Assembly (NCBI GenBank): GCA_963576565.1 | Contig: OY755046.1 | Location: 69,221,719 to 69,285,718 of the forward strand | Source of the DNA: Aspidapion aeneum | Lineage: Eukaryota > Arthropoda > Insecta > Coleoptera > Brentidae | DNA length: 64,000 nucleotides | Direction: 5' to 3' | In this document: positions 1 to 10,419 of the stretch, piece by piece | How the letters are laid out: every line of letters starts with the position of its first letter | How positions within the stretch are numbered: the stretch's first letter is position 1 | Notes under the pieces: generated by a model | Told to the model about the DNA's origin: nothing | Databases searched by the model: none | Seen by the model: only the letters and a program-made list of their open reading frames with translations | Position numbers and translations under genes: made by a program

Positions 1-181
1 ACTTTTTTTTTTAAACCGGGACTTTCCATCCAATCAGGATCAATTGCCCAGTTTCGTAAAGTTCGAGCAAGGTTAAAGTATTTTTAAATAAACACAAACA
101 ACCAAGTACCTAGCCAGGAATCGAACCCGGACCGCCGGTATAGGAAGCAAACGTTGCTACCACTACACCACAAAGGCGACC
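1..181 (-). repeat. tRNA-derived SINE, minus strand
   Basis: Read on the minus strand, the segment begins near 181 with a tRNA-like head. It has an A box (TGGTGTAGTGG) and a B box (GGTTCGATTCC) at normal spacing, then an unrelated body, and ends in a run of A (the T run at 3-12). Internal pol III boxes plus a body and A-tail are the hallmark of a tRNA-derived SINE rather than a tRNA gene. The left edge is cut by the window, so the flanking duplication cannot be checked. Confidence 0.75.
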
Positions 182-201
182 AAATCAATTTACAACTAGT
201 T

Positions 202-1403
202 CCCAACTAACATTTATAGTAGCGGCTACATGTTCTAAAGGCTTTGCTACTTTCTTATAGTAGAAATGTGGTGATCTTAACCAAAATTTGTTACTTTTTA
301 GTTCTAACTACTATTTAGTATCAGGAAATAGTAGATGTTTCGTAAAAACGACCCTCTAAACTACTTCATAGGATTGTTTCTTGATAGTCGATTCTGATAG
401 TCTTCTCTACCACAATAGGACGTTGCTAAAGTTTTACTTTCTTTTTAGTCGTTATTTCGTAGTCGCCCTGACTTTTATATCCTACCTAATTACCACTAGA
501 AAGTTAAGCTTCATTGGAGTCCCAAACAAGTGTATCCGACAACTACATTATAACTTTAATTTTTACCACAAAAGTTTGTGTCATCATAGTAAAATCTGAT
601 GTAACAATGTAGACAAAATAACTTTTTGGATCAACTTTAAAGCCGCAACTACTTTCAAGTAACCTTTTCGACTATCAGGGAATATAGTTTGGGACGCCAT
701 GTTTTTATGTAAGAAAGAAAATTTAATATTTTTGTTGTCGTTTTATGAGCTCATATTAAAGAGCCATACTATTTTATAAACAAATTAGTTGAAGCTTACC
801 AAAAATGCTCTTCTTAAGCACCATTTGTTGGAGTTAACTGTCGATTATGAAAACATAACCTCCAAAATCACAATACAAAAATTCCATCAGCTACCAGAAA
901 ACGGCTCAATTTTACGGGCGCACCGGTTTTTTGCAATATATATAATGCATGTTATACAAAAAACTTTGCGTCGCACTCGAATTTTGATCCTCTGCTCGTA
1001 AATTCTCACACTTTTGGATAACATAGTTCATATTATAACCATAACCAAACAAAAAAACTAAGCGAGTCTGTTTACTGTTGTGTCCACCATATTGTGTAAC
1101 AATTCTACCAAAAAGAAACGATTATATTATTTGCAACTACATCGCAACTTTTATGCCATTACGGAAAAAAAAAACAGCCTTTACGACGTAGTAGATACCT
1201 GGCTTCGACGTAGTAGTGTAGTTGTTACTACAGTGACTTTAAACACTTGGCCAGGTAGTTATAACCAGAAATTGGTTCCCCACTTAGGGAATTATAACGT
1301 CGCTGTATGGTATACTGAGACGTAGCGGGAGTACGTTGCGGTTACTTTTAAGAAATTCTTTCTAGTTGGGGTTTCGTCGTTACAACTTTAATTGTTTGTT
1401 GGG
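202..1403 (+). mobile_element. CCCA-end TIR element, family 1, copy 1
   Basis: A 1202-bp element begins CCCAACTAACATTTATAG and ends GTTGGG. The ends form an imperfect inverted repeat of about 20 bp and are flanked by TT (200-201 and 1404-1405). A near-identical copy lies at 53855-55054. There is no credible transposase frame; the short ORFs inside are shadows. The interior is full of degenerate CTAC/GTAGT and CGAC motifs. It is probably a non-autonomous DNA transposon; I cannot assign its superfamily. Confidence 0.8.
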
Positions 1404-1850
1404 TTAACGCCTAATAAGAGGCAAAATATACAGTATCTTAGATTTCGATAGGCGATGTCTAAAGCCACAAAGACCACTTCATATGAAGTTAGCGAAGCGC
1501 CCAAAAAAACACTCAAAAATAAACACTACAAAATTAATTTTTTCACAACTAATTAACGACTAATTAGCGACAAATTATTCACCATATTTGATTTTGATAG
1601 GTCATGTCTATAGCCATTTTTGACGAAAGTTCTTCGCTAACTTCATATGAAGTGGAGGCCTCCAAATTAAAGGCTATAAACAATAAATTTGTATTTTTTT
1701 AAATAAAATAAAAAATTAATGTGCCGCTTTAGTAGACATGAATCTAGTTTGCTGGGATGTTAATAAAGACATCTTAGGGATAAACCTTCAAGTCTAAGGC
1801 TTGATAAAGTCTTAATTAAAGACGAAACGTTGCCGGAAGACTAATTCGTT
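1404..1850. repeat. AT-rich spacer with perfect 24-bp inverted repeat
   Basis: No gene is seen. The 24 bases at 1476-1499 recur exactly inverted at 1631-1654, each containing the palindrome CTTCATATGAAG. Part of the left flank (1441-1467) recurs directly at 1587-1613. A third relic of the motif lies at 2190-2210. It looks like a decayed palindromic element. Confidence 0.5.
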
Positions 1851-1866
1851 TTTCTTGTGTAACCAA

Positions 1867-2165
1867 TGTAGCCTTCCTGTACTTACCTATGGATCCCAGA
1901 CCTGGACACTTACAAAATCAAACATGGATAAGGTAACAAAAGCCCAAAGAACAATGGAAAGACAAATGTTACATGTAAAGCTGACAGATAGAAAGAGAAA
2001 TGAATGGATAAGAAATAAAACAAAAGTAAGGGATGTCAAAGGAGAAGTAGTAAAATTAAAATGGAAATTTGCCGGTCATAATATCAGACAGACAGACGAT
2101 CGATGGAACAAATGTATTGTAAACTGGAGACCTTGGGAAAATAAAAGAAGTAGGGGAAGACCCCC
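1867..2165 (+). pseudogene. Non-LTR retrotransposon RT C-terminal fragment (RTE-like)
   Basis: The + frame encodes the post-RT C-terminal region of a non-LTR polymerase. It contains YGSQTWTL, a run resembling QRTMERQML, RKRNEWIR, KLKWKFAGH and KRSRGRPP, a signature of endonuclease/RT elements often placed in the RTE group. The catalytic RT domain and the endonuclease are absent. The fragment is a dead 3' remnant sandwiched between a repeat and the transporter exon. Confidence 0.75.
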
Positions 2166-2255
2166 TAGTCACGATTCGATTTGCGATGGGTGCTTCGCTA
2201 ACTTCATGCTCATAATTTACCGATAGCCTATATTTAAGATTCAAAATTGTTTTAG

Positions 2256-3017
2256 GTCCACCAGCTCGAATACAAAAGAATTTTGGACTCCAAGCCCCCC
2301 CAAGATTCGCCCAGCCAAACCACCCTTTGTTCTCGAATAAATCAACACTTAAAAATGTACAAAAAACCTACCGTTAGAAAACCATTTTTTATTTTATTAA
2401 TAATATTCTTATTTCAACAATTGTCAGGAGCGTATGTGATAATATTTTATGCATTGGATATTTTTAAACTCATAGGGGGGGAATTTAAACAAAAAATCGA
2501 CGCCTATGTGTCTTTAGTGATGTTAGGCTGTATCAGATTCGTAATGGCGGTAATATTGGCATTTATTTCGAAAAAACTTGGTCGAAGAACACTAATGTTT
2601 ATATCTTCAGCCGGTATGTTTGTGACAAGTTTCTCTGCTGGGGTATGCATGGCTTCAGAAGGGGGGGATTCTAATATAACACTATTTTTAGTATTGGCTT
2701 ATGTATCGTTTTGTTCTTTTGGGGTAATGGTCATCCCTTGGACCCTCATTGGGGAATTATTTCCAGTTAAAGTAAGAGGTAAGCTGGGGGGAATTATGGT
2801 TTCGTTAGTTTATCTGATGATGTTTGGTGCGGTTAAAGTTTTTCCATTTTTGATGGAGAATGTAGATTTGGCGGACATTTTTTTGTTTTTAACGGCATCC
2901 AATTTTGTCATGTTGGTTTATTTGTTTTTCTTCTTGCCGGAAACGTTGGGAAAATCATTTAAAGACATCGAGAAATATTTTAATGAAAATATAATTTTTT
3001 TATTCGCAAAAAAATGA
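2256..3017 (+). CDS. Tret1-like facilitated sugar transporter, terminal exon (copy 1)
   Basis: This is the C-terminal half of a major facilitator superfamily sugar porter of the insect facilitated trehalose transporter (Tret1) group, which moves trehalose or other sugars across the plasma membrane. An AG acceptor ends at 2255 and the frame is open to TGA at 3015-3017, about 253 residues. Visible motifs are the TM7 FQQLSGAYV, the loop KKLGRRTL, the TM10 region PWTLIGELFPVKVRG and the C-terminal LPETLGKSFKDIEKYF, so TM7-TM12 are present. The N-terminal half is not in the window: upstream there are only repeats, and earlier exons must lie further left or have been lost. An AATAAA follows at 3118-3123. 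This copy has no frame break and could be expressed if upstream exons exist. Confidence 0.8.
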   Translation, partial: VHQLEYKRILDSKPPQDSPSQTTLCSRINQHLKMYKKPTVRKPFFILLIIFLFQQLSGAYVIIFYALDIFKLIGGEFKQKIDAYVSLVMLGCIRFVMAVILAFISKKLGRRTLMFISSAGMFVTSFSAGVCMASEGGDSNITLFLVLAYVSFCSFGVMVIPWTLIGELFPVKVRGKLGGIMVSLVYLMMFGAVKVFPFLMENVDLADIFLFLTASNFVMLVYLFFFLPETLGKSFKDIEKYFNENIIFLFAKK

Positions 3018-3117
3018 CATTACTTAATTAGTTTTAGTTTAGGTATTTATTTAGCAGGCTTAGTAGATATAGTAGGTATAAAACATATCTTATTTTTGTA
3101 TGTACAATTTTACTTTT

Positions 3118-3123
3118 AATAAA
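3118..3123 (+). terminator. Polyadenylation signal of transporter copy 1
   Basis: AATAAA lies about 100 bases after the stop codon. The duplicated block recurs from about 20 bases after it, so the tandem unit ends close to the expected transcript end. The same signal is repeated after copy 2 near 3880. Confidence 0.55.
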
Positions 3124-3139
3124 GTTTTTTACAAAATAT

Positions 3140-3898
3140 TATACCAAATTTTATTTTATTAATAATTTTCTTATTTCAACAATTCTCAGGAGCGTATGTG
3201 ATAATATTATTTTATGCATTGGATATTTTTAAACTCATAGGGGGGGAATTTAAACAAAAAATCGACGCCTATGTGTCTTTAGTGATGTTAGGCTGTATCA
3301 GATTCGTAATGGCGGTAATATTGGCATTTATTTCGAAAAAACTTGGTCGGAGAACATTAATGTTTATATCTTCAGCCGGTATGGTTGTGACAAGTTTCTC
3401 TGCTGGGGTATGCATGACTTCAGAAGAGGGGGATTCTAATATAACACTGTTTTTAGTATTGGCTTATGTATCGTTTTGTTCTTTTGGGGTAATGGTCATC
3501 CCTTGGACTCTGATTGGGGAATTATTCCCAGTTAAAGTAAGGGGTAAGCTGGGGGGAATTATGGTTTCGTTAGTTTATCTGATAATGTTTGGTGCGGTTA
3601 AAGGTTTTCCATTTTTGATGGAGAATGTAGATTTGGCGGACATTTTATTGTTTTTAACGGGATCCAATTTTGTCATGTTGGTTTATTTGTTTTTGTTCTT
3701 GCCGGAAACGTTGGGAAAATCATTTAAAGACATCGAGAAATATTTTAACGAAAATATAATTTTTTTATTAGCAAAAAAATTACATTACTTAACTAGTTTT
3801 AGTTTAGGTATTTATTTAGGTTTAGTAGATATAGTAGGTATAAAACATATCTTATTTTTGTATGTACAATTTTACTTTTAATAAAGTTTTTTACAAAA
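3140..3898 (+). pseudogene. Tret1-like transporter, tandem partial copy 2
   Basis: This is a close tandem copy of the 3' part of the preceding exon, starting inside TM7 without the upstream 120 bases and without a splice acceptor. It has an extra in-frame TTA codon near 3208. The normal stop is lost (TGA to TTA), so the frame reads about 35 codons into the former 3' UTR, to 3881. PWTLIGELFPVKVRG and LPETLGKSFKDIEKYF are preserved. Lacking a start, an acceptor and half the protein, it is most likely a pseudogene, although its substitutions are few. Confidence 0.75.
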
Positions 3899-4770
3899 TT
3901 TATACCAATTTTTATTTTAATGATAATATTCTTATTTCGACAAATATTAATTTATGCATTGGATATTTTCAAGGTCATAGGGGGGAATTTAAACAAAAAA
4001 TCGACGCCTGTGTCTTTAGTGATGTTCAGCGGCGTAGCGTGGGGGGGGCGCGGGGGGTTCGTCGCCCCCCCCCGCCCCGAGGGTAGTGTCGCCCCATAGG
4101 TGGCCGAAGCGCCCTCAGCTTTATTAAGCCGGGCCGGTAAGGGCCAATTGAGTGGGTGCCAAAGGAAACTAACGATATGAAGACCTTTTTTTTTTTTGGT
4201 CGCAAGATGCGTGAGAGGCGCCCTGGTGACTTATCGGCCGCCCCCTCACACATGATATGATGACCTTTTTTTTTTTTTTTTTGGTCGCAAGATTTGTGAG
4301 AGGCGCCTTTTTGACCTTTTTGTTTTTTTTTGCCACAAGATTTTTCATCAGTTTTCCGAGGCGCCCTTTTTAGCCGTCGCCCCCCCCGCCTTTTCGGGCA
4401 CGCTACGCCGCTGGTGATGTTGGGTTGCATCAGATTTGTAATGGCGGTAATATTGGCATTTATTTCGAAAAAACTTGGTCGAAGAACATTAAAGTTTATA
4501 TCTTCAGCCGGTATGGTTGTGACAAGTTTCTCTGCTGGGATATACATGACTACATAGGGGGGTGATTCTAATTTTGGATAAAGAGTATAAGTTTGACGGG
4601 AGTTTTTTTGTTTTTTGCGCAAACCGATTTTGTCATGTTGATTATTTCTTTTTACCTGAAACATTGAGAAAATCATTTAAAGACATTGAAAAATATTTTG
4701 ATAAAAAAAATTAATTTAGGTAGGTACAAAAAAACCTTGTTGTATGTACAATTTCAGTTTTAGTAAAGTT
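3899..4770 (+). pseudogene. Tret1-like transporter, decayed copy 3 split by a MITE
   Basis: A third copy of the unit starts at about 3899. It is missing part of TM7, is interrupted at 4027-4413 by a hAT-type MITE, resumes at 4414 with VMLGCIRFVMAVILAF, and then loses most of TM9-TM12 by internal deletion. The end is recognisable as KSFKDIEKYF near 4670-4705, and the duplicated 3' UTR runs to about 4770. It cannot encode a transporter. Confidence 0.75.
4027..4413. mobile_element. hAT-type MITE with 8-bp target duplication
   Basis: The element starts CAGCGGCGTAGCGTG and ends with its exact inverse CACGCTACGCCGCTG. It is flanked by the 8-bp duplication GTGATGTT (4019-4026 and 4414-4421). Eight-bp duplications and CAG...CTG ends are typical of hAT transposons. 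The interior holds G and C homopolymers and T tracts and no transposase. A relative lies at 19100-19326. Confidence 0.85.
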
Positions 4771-4794
4771 TGTTACCAGTGGCTTACCCAGAAA

Positions 4795-4890
4795 TTAATC
4801 TTGGGGGGGGGGGGCTTGAGCGTAGATCGATACGGAGTGATGAATTCTGGGGGGGGGGGGGGCTTGAGCGCAGATCGAAACATTTTAATC
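4795..4890. repeat. Two-copy repeat with long G runs
   Basis: Two direct copies of a roughly 50-bp unit each consist of a G run of about 12-14 followed by CTTGAGCG and AGATCGA. It may be part of a degraded transposon end (AGTGGCTTACCCAG at about 4779). No coding potential is seen. Confidence 0.5.
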
Positions 4891-4953
4891 TTGATTTTTG
4901 GGAAAAATCCTTACTATTTTTAGAGGTCAATATTCAGTAGCTCGTTAAACTAC

Positions 4954-5652
4954 GAACTTAACGACCGATTTACCATATACACACTACAGTTTGCTGACGA
5001 CCAAGTAATTGTAGCTAATGATAAAGAAGACATGGAGTATATGATGAGAAAGTTAACGGAAGAATACCAAAAGTGGGGGTTAGCAGTGAACGTGGACAAG
5101 ACACAGTACTTATGTATTGGAAACGAATCAAGTGAATTAGAATTAGAAAATGGACAAACAAAGAACTGGAAAAAAGAATAGTAAAAGCAAAAAAGGCTTA
5201 ACAGTTGTCTTAACAGTATTTTATGGAGCAGAGAGATAAAAAAGAATGTAAAATTTAACATATATCAAACAATGGTGAAAATCACGCTGTTGTATGGAAT
5301 AGAGACTTGTCGCGTAACAGAAAAATACAAAGCAAAAATGGAAAGTGTCGAAATGGATGCAATAAGAAGATCAATGAGAATATCTAGAACAGACCATGTA
5401 AGAAATGAGACCATAAAAGAAAGAATGGGAATCGAGGGAAGCATAACGGATGACATCACTAAAAGGCAACTGATATGGTACGGCCATGTACAACGGATGA
5501 GCGACGAAAGATTACCAAAGCAGGTCCTAGAATGGCAACCAATAGGGCGCAGAAAAAGAGGGCGTCCTAAACTGGAATGGCAACAGTCAATCCAAAAATC
5601 AATGAGTCAAAAAAACCTGACGAAAGATGACTGTCAGGATCCCCGCGTGTAG
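4954..5652 (+). pseudogene. Non-LTR retrotransposon RT 3' fragment (family A, copy 1)
   Basis: 4954-5181 encodes the RT catalytic region with LQFADDQVIVANDKEDMEYM and the following VNVDKTQYLCIG. A deletion and stops follow. 5272-5652 then encodes the C-terminal tail with LLYGIETCRVTEKY, WYGHVQRMSDERLPKQVLEW and GRRKRGRPKLEW. The fragment is 5'-truncated and broken. The same family recurs on the minus strand at 19335-19795, 25442-25905 and 59180-59955. Confidence 0.85.
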
Positions 5653-5654
5653 GC

Positions 5655-5725
5655 CACTGTTTGTACAAAATATTGTGCCATTTTTTATTTTATTGACAAT
5701 GTTCTTATATTCAACAACTTTTTCG
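5655..5725 (+). pseudogene. Tret1-like unit, fourth remnant
   Basis: About 70 bases resemble the start of the tandem transporter unit (TACAAAATATT, then the stretch encoding FILL..FLFQQ). The match is lost just after the position of QQ. It suggests that the tandem array once extended further and was invaded by the preceding retrotransposon fragment. Confidence 0.4.
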
Positions 5726-5937
5726 CAAAGACAGTATAATTTTGTATTAGCTTTTCATTGTTCCAGAATACAAATAGTCTTAAAAAGTACGTGAGACAAA
5801 AATGTCTGGCATCGATCTACCGAAAGCAAACTAGTTTTTGCTAATCAATAGCATTTATACCCAAGAAGATAATAAAAACTTTTTGGTGAAAAAGGTCCAT
5901 GTCAAGAAATGTGCATTTTGTGTTAGTGATGATAATA

Positions 5938-7995
5938 AGGACTTATTGCAGTAAGGCCAGGAAATAATTGTGCCGGGCACTATCGTGACAGTTTCGCATT
6001 ATAAGAATAGCTGTTTTTTTTCAAAATTAGGCCTTTGTATATAATAAGAGCCGGAATTAATAGTGCCGCCACTATTAATGGAAAATAAACGACTGGGTTC
6101 CCAAGTAACATTATTACCACTCAAGGTTTTATTAATTTGGTTCCAAGGTTATTTAGAGGGTGCTGTTATGGCTTTTAGGATCAATTTGGCTACAAAAAGG
6201 TAATTTATATTGCCAATTACCTAAAGAGGTGTTATACAACCAAAAAGTGTTCTTCTGTTCCTTTTGGATACTTTTGGTTTTATTGATTTCTGATTTATAA
6301 AGATGGTCTTATAAAACCCTTTTACCTAAAGTTTTTAAAAAGAAATAAATAAAAACTTTGGTCTTTTAGTTTTTTTCATTACTTTAGGTCATAACAAAAG
6401 TGTTTTATAATAGAGCTAAAAGGTTATCTTATATCCTATTGTTTTTGTAGTTACCAGTAGTTTAATAGTAAATATGATTATATAGGCGGCCATATAGAAC
6501 CTAGTTTCCTTAAGGTTTTTAAGAGTGGTAAATATAAACTTTAAACTTTTGGTTTTTGCCATTACTTTTAGGCATTTTAAACAGGTTTTATTGGAAGGCT
6601 TAAAGGTAAACTTAATTCTTTTGTATTTTTGGTTACCCATAGCTGCATATTAAATATTATTTAAATAGGCGGTCATATAAAACTTGGGTTCTAACAGAAG
6701 TAAATAAATACTTTCGTATTTTAGTTTTTACTAGTACTAGTACAGATTGGTACCTACCTATTGCAAGATTGATTATTTATTATCCTTCTGGGTAGAGCAC
6801 CCAAGCCTAGATAAGGCCTGTTTAAACGGCCAATATAAGAGGTTTCCCTCCAACCTGCAGGCACAACGGATATTATTGCACTGGCCCTCCTGATTGTGTG
6901 GAAATTGCACGATAAAAAACATTTAAATTTACCACAACAGTTTAAAAAACAAATACAAAAAATTTAAGTGAGGTTATGTTCACTATGTTTACCTTCTCTT
7001 TTTTATTGGTTTCATAAGCGCACTCAAAAATCCTTGTTGCGACAGAGTAACAAATAAAACCAAGTGACCACTATAAAACGATAATGGCGTATATAGAATT
7101 ATTTTAAAAATATTGTAAACAGAAAATATTTATCTAGTCGTTTTAGCAGTGTTTTCTAACAATAATTTTACTTTAATTTTGATTTATGTAAACCAAACAG
7201 ACTTTTTTAATGGTGAATAGTGTAAATTATTTTTTTTTTATTTTAAATATTTGTTATTTAGTTATCAAAAAACTATTAAAAAGCATTTGTCAGCTGGCGC
7301 GCTTGTTTTGAGAGCTTTTCAGATACGATTTTATCAGAAAAAAAAGTGTGGCAGGCAATTTGATGATCCACAAAACGACAAACTCCTCATATATAGGTAT
7401 ATTTTTATGTGATACAATAATTTTGGGACTCTGACATTTTTGGCAATTTTATGACCTAAATTTATTTATATAGCCATTGTGAATCTAAAATATCGCTAAA
7501 GCTTTTATAGGAAAAATTCTTTACTCTAAAGGTATTATGGTATTCAACAGAATTGCTAGGATACCAAATTACCAAATCTAGTTTTATAACAGGATAGAGG
7601 GCGTTTCTGAGTTGCTTTTAGAACCTGGCATAATAGCTTTAGGCTCTAAAAGGTTCTATACTGGTGGAACCGTTAGAGGGCGAAGCTAGCGTTTATTTCT
7701 TATGGTTTTATAATGAATTTAATACATAGGTTGCCACCACCAATTGGGGAGTCCCATTTAGGAGGTCTAAGGGGTATATAAGCGTAATAGGAACGTGCTA
7801 GCGACAACAAACAAACATTGAAACTAATGGTTTTAAGGAAAGGCGCTGGCAACCTTTTAGCTTCTGCTATAAATAAAGAAATGTTACTTGGGTTTATAAA
7901 TTCGACTTTGATAATATGTCAATTTTGAAACATCAACTGTCAGTTTTCAATGGAAAACTGTCAGAATAGTGCCCGGCACTATTATTGCCTCGCTT
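5938..7995. mobile_element. MITE of the TTATTGCA-end family, split by an insertion
   Basis: The left half (5938-6097) and right half (7893-7995) together form one copy of the MITE family whose intact members are at 8009-8280 and 17677-17950. They share GTGCCGGGCACTAT, CAGTTTCGCATTATAA and CAAAATTAGGCCTTTGT. The copy is split between AAATAAACGACTGGG and TTTATAAATTCGAC by the element at 6100-7892. Confidence 0.7.
6100..7892. mobile_element. CCCA-end TIR element, family 2
   Basis: A 1793-bp element has ends CCCAAGTAACAT and ATGTTACTTGGG, a 12-bp perfect inverted repeat. It is flanked by TT (6098-6099 and 7893-7894) and interrupts the MITE at 5938-7995. The ends resemble those of family 1 (CCCAACTAACAT). 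The interior is rich in degenerate AGGTTTT/AAAACCT-type motifs, has no transposase frame, and includes the AT-rich stretch 6900-7400. Confidence 0.8.
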
Positions 7996-8008
7996 TAAAA
8001 AAATATTG

Positions 8009-8280
8009 GGGACTTATTGCAATAAAGTCAGGCAGTAATAGTTCCGGGCACTTTTCTGACAGTCTTTCATTGAAAACTGACCGTTGATCTGTAAAAATTA
8101 ATATGCCAAAGTCGAATTTTTAAATCCAGTCATTTATTTTTCACTAATAAAGGCGGTACTAATAATTCTAGCTCTTATAATGCACAAAGGCCTAATTTTA
8201 AAAAAGAGATGTTCTTATAATGCGAAACTGTCAGAATAGTGACCGGCACTATAGTGCCTAACTTTATTGCAATAAGTCCC
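8009..8280. mobile_element. MITE of the TTATTGCA-end family, intact copy
   Basis: The ends are GGGACTTATTGCAATAAAG and its inverse, with inverted homology extending about 70 bp inwards. TATTG flanks both sides (8004-8008 and 8281-8285), a possible 5-bp target duplication. There is no coding capacity. Confidence 0.75.
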
Positions 8281-8304
8281 TATTGTGGCTGCCCATTATT
8301 AAAC

Positions 8305-9520
8305 TAACCTAACCTAAAATTAATTGACACACAAGAAAAATCGAGTTTTTTTGAAAAGCCATTAATACTAATTTAAAGAACTTCTTCCCACATAGCACAA
8401 TCACGTGTTTAACACGTAATAAAGGCATGAGAAAAAGAAACGTTGATTTTAAAAGCTGCTAGAAAAAAACGTTTATTTCATATATAAAAACAAGCTTAAT
8501 AGGTCATTTATTAACGTTATAAAAAATAACGTTGGTAAAAACTGCGTTTTAATAACGCCATTATCAAATTAAAACAGCAATGTTTTTACGTTAGTTTCAA
8601 GTGATTTTTATCAACGTTAAAATCACATTAGGTTCACGCCTTTTTTATACGAATTTTAAAATGCGACTTGCATGGCTTTTCTACCGAATATTTTTGAGAT
8701 TTTACTAGCAGCAGCGCCACCTATTGTCTGGATTTTTCACTGACGAAATCTATCAGGCAGTGCTTTGGCCTCTAAACTCCAAAAGCCTGTTAAGGAACTG
8801 ATCCCTGATCCACGATCCAGGCGCATCTGTTGTTAACCTGATAAAGACACATTAATATTCTGTGAAAGTGTTTACTGTTAAAAAATCTTGTTTAGCTTTT
8901 AAAAAAAACATAATGTATATAGATCGATATATAGATATTTTGTCTTGCCTTGAGCGCCATCTTTAAAATTGTCTTGAAGTGTTCTAGTCTTAAACTAGTG
9001 AACGTTTATAACTTCCTTTCGCGTCTCTTTTAAGTTAAAAAAATGTTATTAAAAAGACGTGACCAAAAAAGACGCAGAAAGTTAGTAGTTGAGAAGTCTT
9101 AATCTAGTGGCGTTTTAGAACATGTTGTGGAGGACTTCTCAAGTGTGAATTTGGTACATGAAAATAACGAGGGTAAAAAACACGTAATATACACAGCATC
9201 AGAAACTTCAGCAAAAAGTACATTTTTATAGCTTGATTTCTCCTTTTTTTAAGTTATCTTTAAGCATGTAGATTTAACAAAATAAATATTATATGGTATG
9301 AGGTTGTTTTCTTGGGATTTTTATTCACGTTAATTTAACGTTGATGTGATTTTTGTGCTATGTGGGTTAACGGAGCATCGCATCAATATTCGGAATATAG
9401 TAAAACTCGTTTTTCTAGGGGCTTCCGTTTCTGAAAAACTGTTTTCAAGGCATGGAGTTCACTTGGAGTGTACTAATGGGCTAGGAAGGTATCAGATCCA
9501 TCATAGATCCATTTATTATT
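8305..9520 (-). repeat. Dispersed repeat R (minus copy), interrupted
   Basis: 8305-8384 and 9367-9520 together match the repeat at 46720-47222 in reverse. Shared stretches include AACTGTTTTCAAGGC, GGTATCAGATC and CATAGATCCATT. The copy is interrupted by the TIR element at 8387-9366, and the paralogue supplies the empty site. Confidence 0.6.
8387..9366. mobile_element. CCCA-end TIR element, family 3
   Basis: A 980-bp element has ends CCCACATAGCACAA and TTGTGCTATGTGGG, flanked by TT (8385-8386 and 9367-9368). Both subterminal zones carry many variants of AACGTT (for example 8440-8640 and 9326-9345). No transposase is present. The surrounding repeat R gives an independent check of the boundaries. 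Confidence 0.8.
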
Positions 9521-9835
9521 AAATCGGTTCATAAATACTAAATTTAGGTACAGGGTTTTATTTTTGTCTAAAATACAGGGTGTTTCATTTAAAACAACTA
9601 TTTTATTTTTTTGTTCATAAAATATGTCAAAAATTCTTTTAAAAAATTGGGATTTGGGGATTTGGAGGAATTAGGGAAAATTAGGATCAAGATGGTCCAG
9701 CAATACTAAAATATACATTTTCAAAATTTTGTCATATTAAGCTTACTGGATTTGATACCATAAAAATGCAAAAGTTACGTTTTTCGGATTCTTAAATGAA
9801 TGTGCAGCTTTTTCGTATCTAGATGGCTTGAAATT

Positions 9836-10374
9836 TCATTTCATTTCATTTCATATGTCTTTATTTAACTAATTTAGATATAATTACATCATATTTAATA
9901 ATCAAAGTGTGGTGGCGGTATCCAACATGAGCTGCTCTATATACAACCACCCAACTCAAAATAATAATACAACTAGTAAATTAACAATAGAAAGTATTCC
10001 CCTCTAACTATAAATTGATACCTGTTTAAGTTGCTTAATAATACATATAAAAATTATTGAAAATAAGAAATTAGTTGACTAAGTGAACAACTTTGTTTAC
10101 ATAATTATAAAGATAGTTGTAGCAAAAATATAAATTAAGTTTTTTTTTGCAATTATTAAGATGATAGATATTAAAATCATAGTGCTAAATATAATATGAG
10201 TACTAATTAACAGTCAAATATAAAAGAAAATTAAAAAAAAAAACATTAAAGATCTGTCTTTATTGGCCTAAAATAAATTTGCGAAGCTTGCGGCTATAAA
10301 TTGCAAGACTCTTGGCGTCTTTGATGAACTTGGGAATTTTATTGTCGAGCTTTGTATAAGCAAAATATAGCACA
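9836..10374 (-). pseudogene. Non-LTR retrotransposon 3' end (CR1/Jockey-like), minus strand
   Basis: On the minus strand, about 10374-10269 encodes the last residues of a polymerase (LDNKIPKFIKDAKSLAIYSR and KLRKFILGQ, then stop). An AT-rich 3' UTR follows, ending in an AATAAAGACATATGAAATGA-type short tandem tail (TTTCA repeats on + at 9836-9857). The rest of the element is missing, as expected of 5' truncation. Confidence 0.6.
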
Positions 10375-10419
10375 AGTCGGTGCTTTTGTGAAAAAAATGT
10401 ATAGTTTATGGTGAAATTT

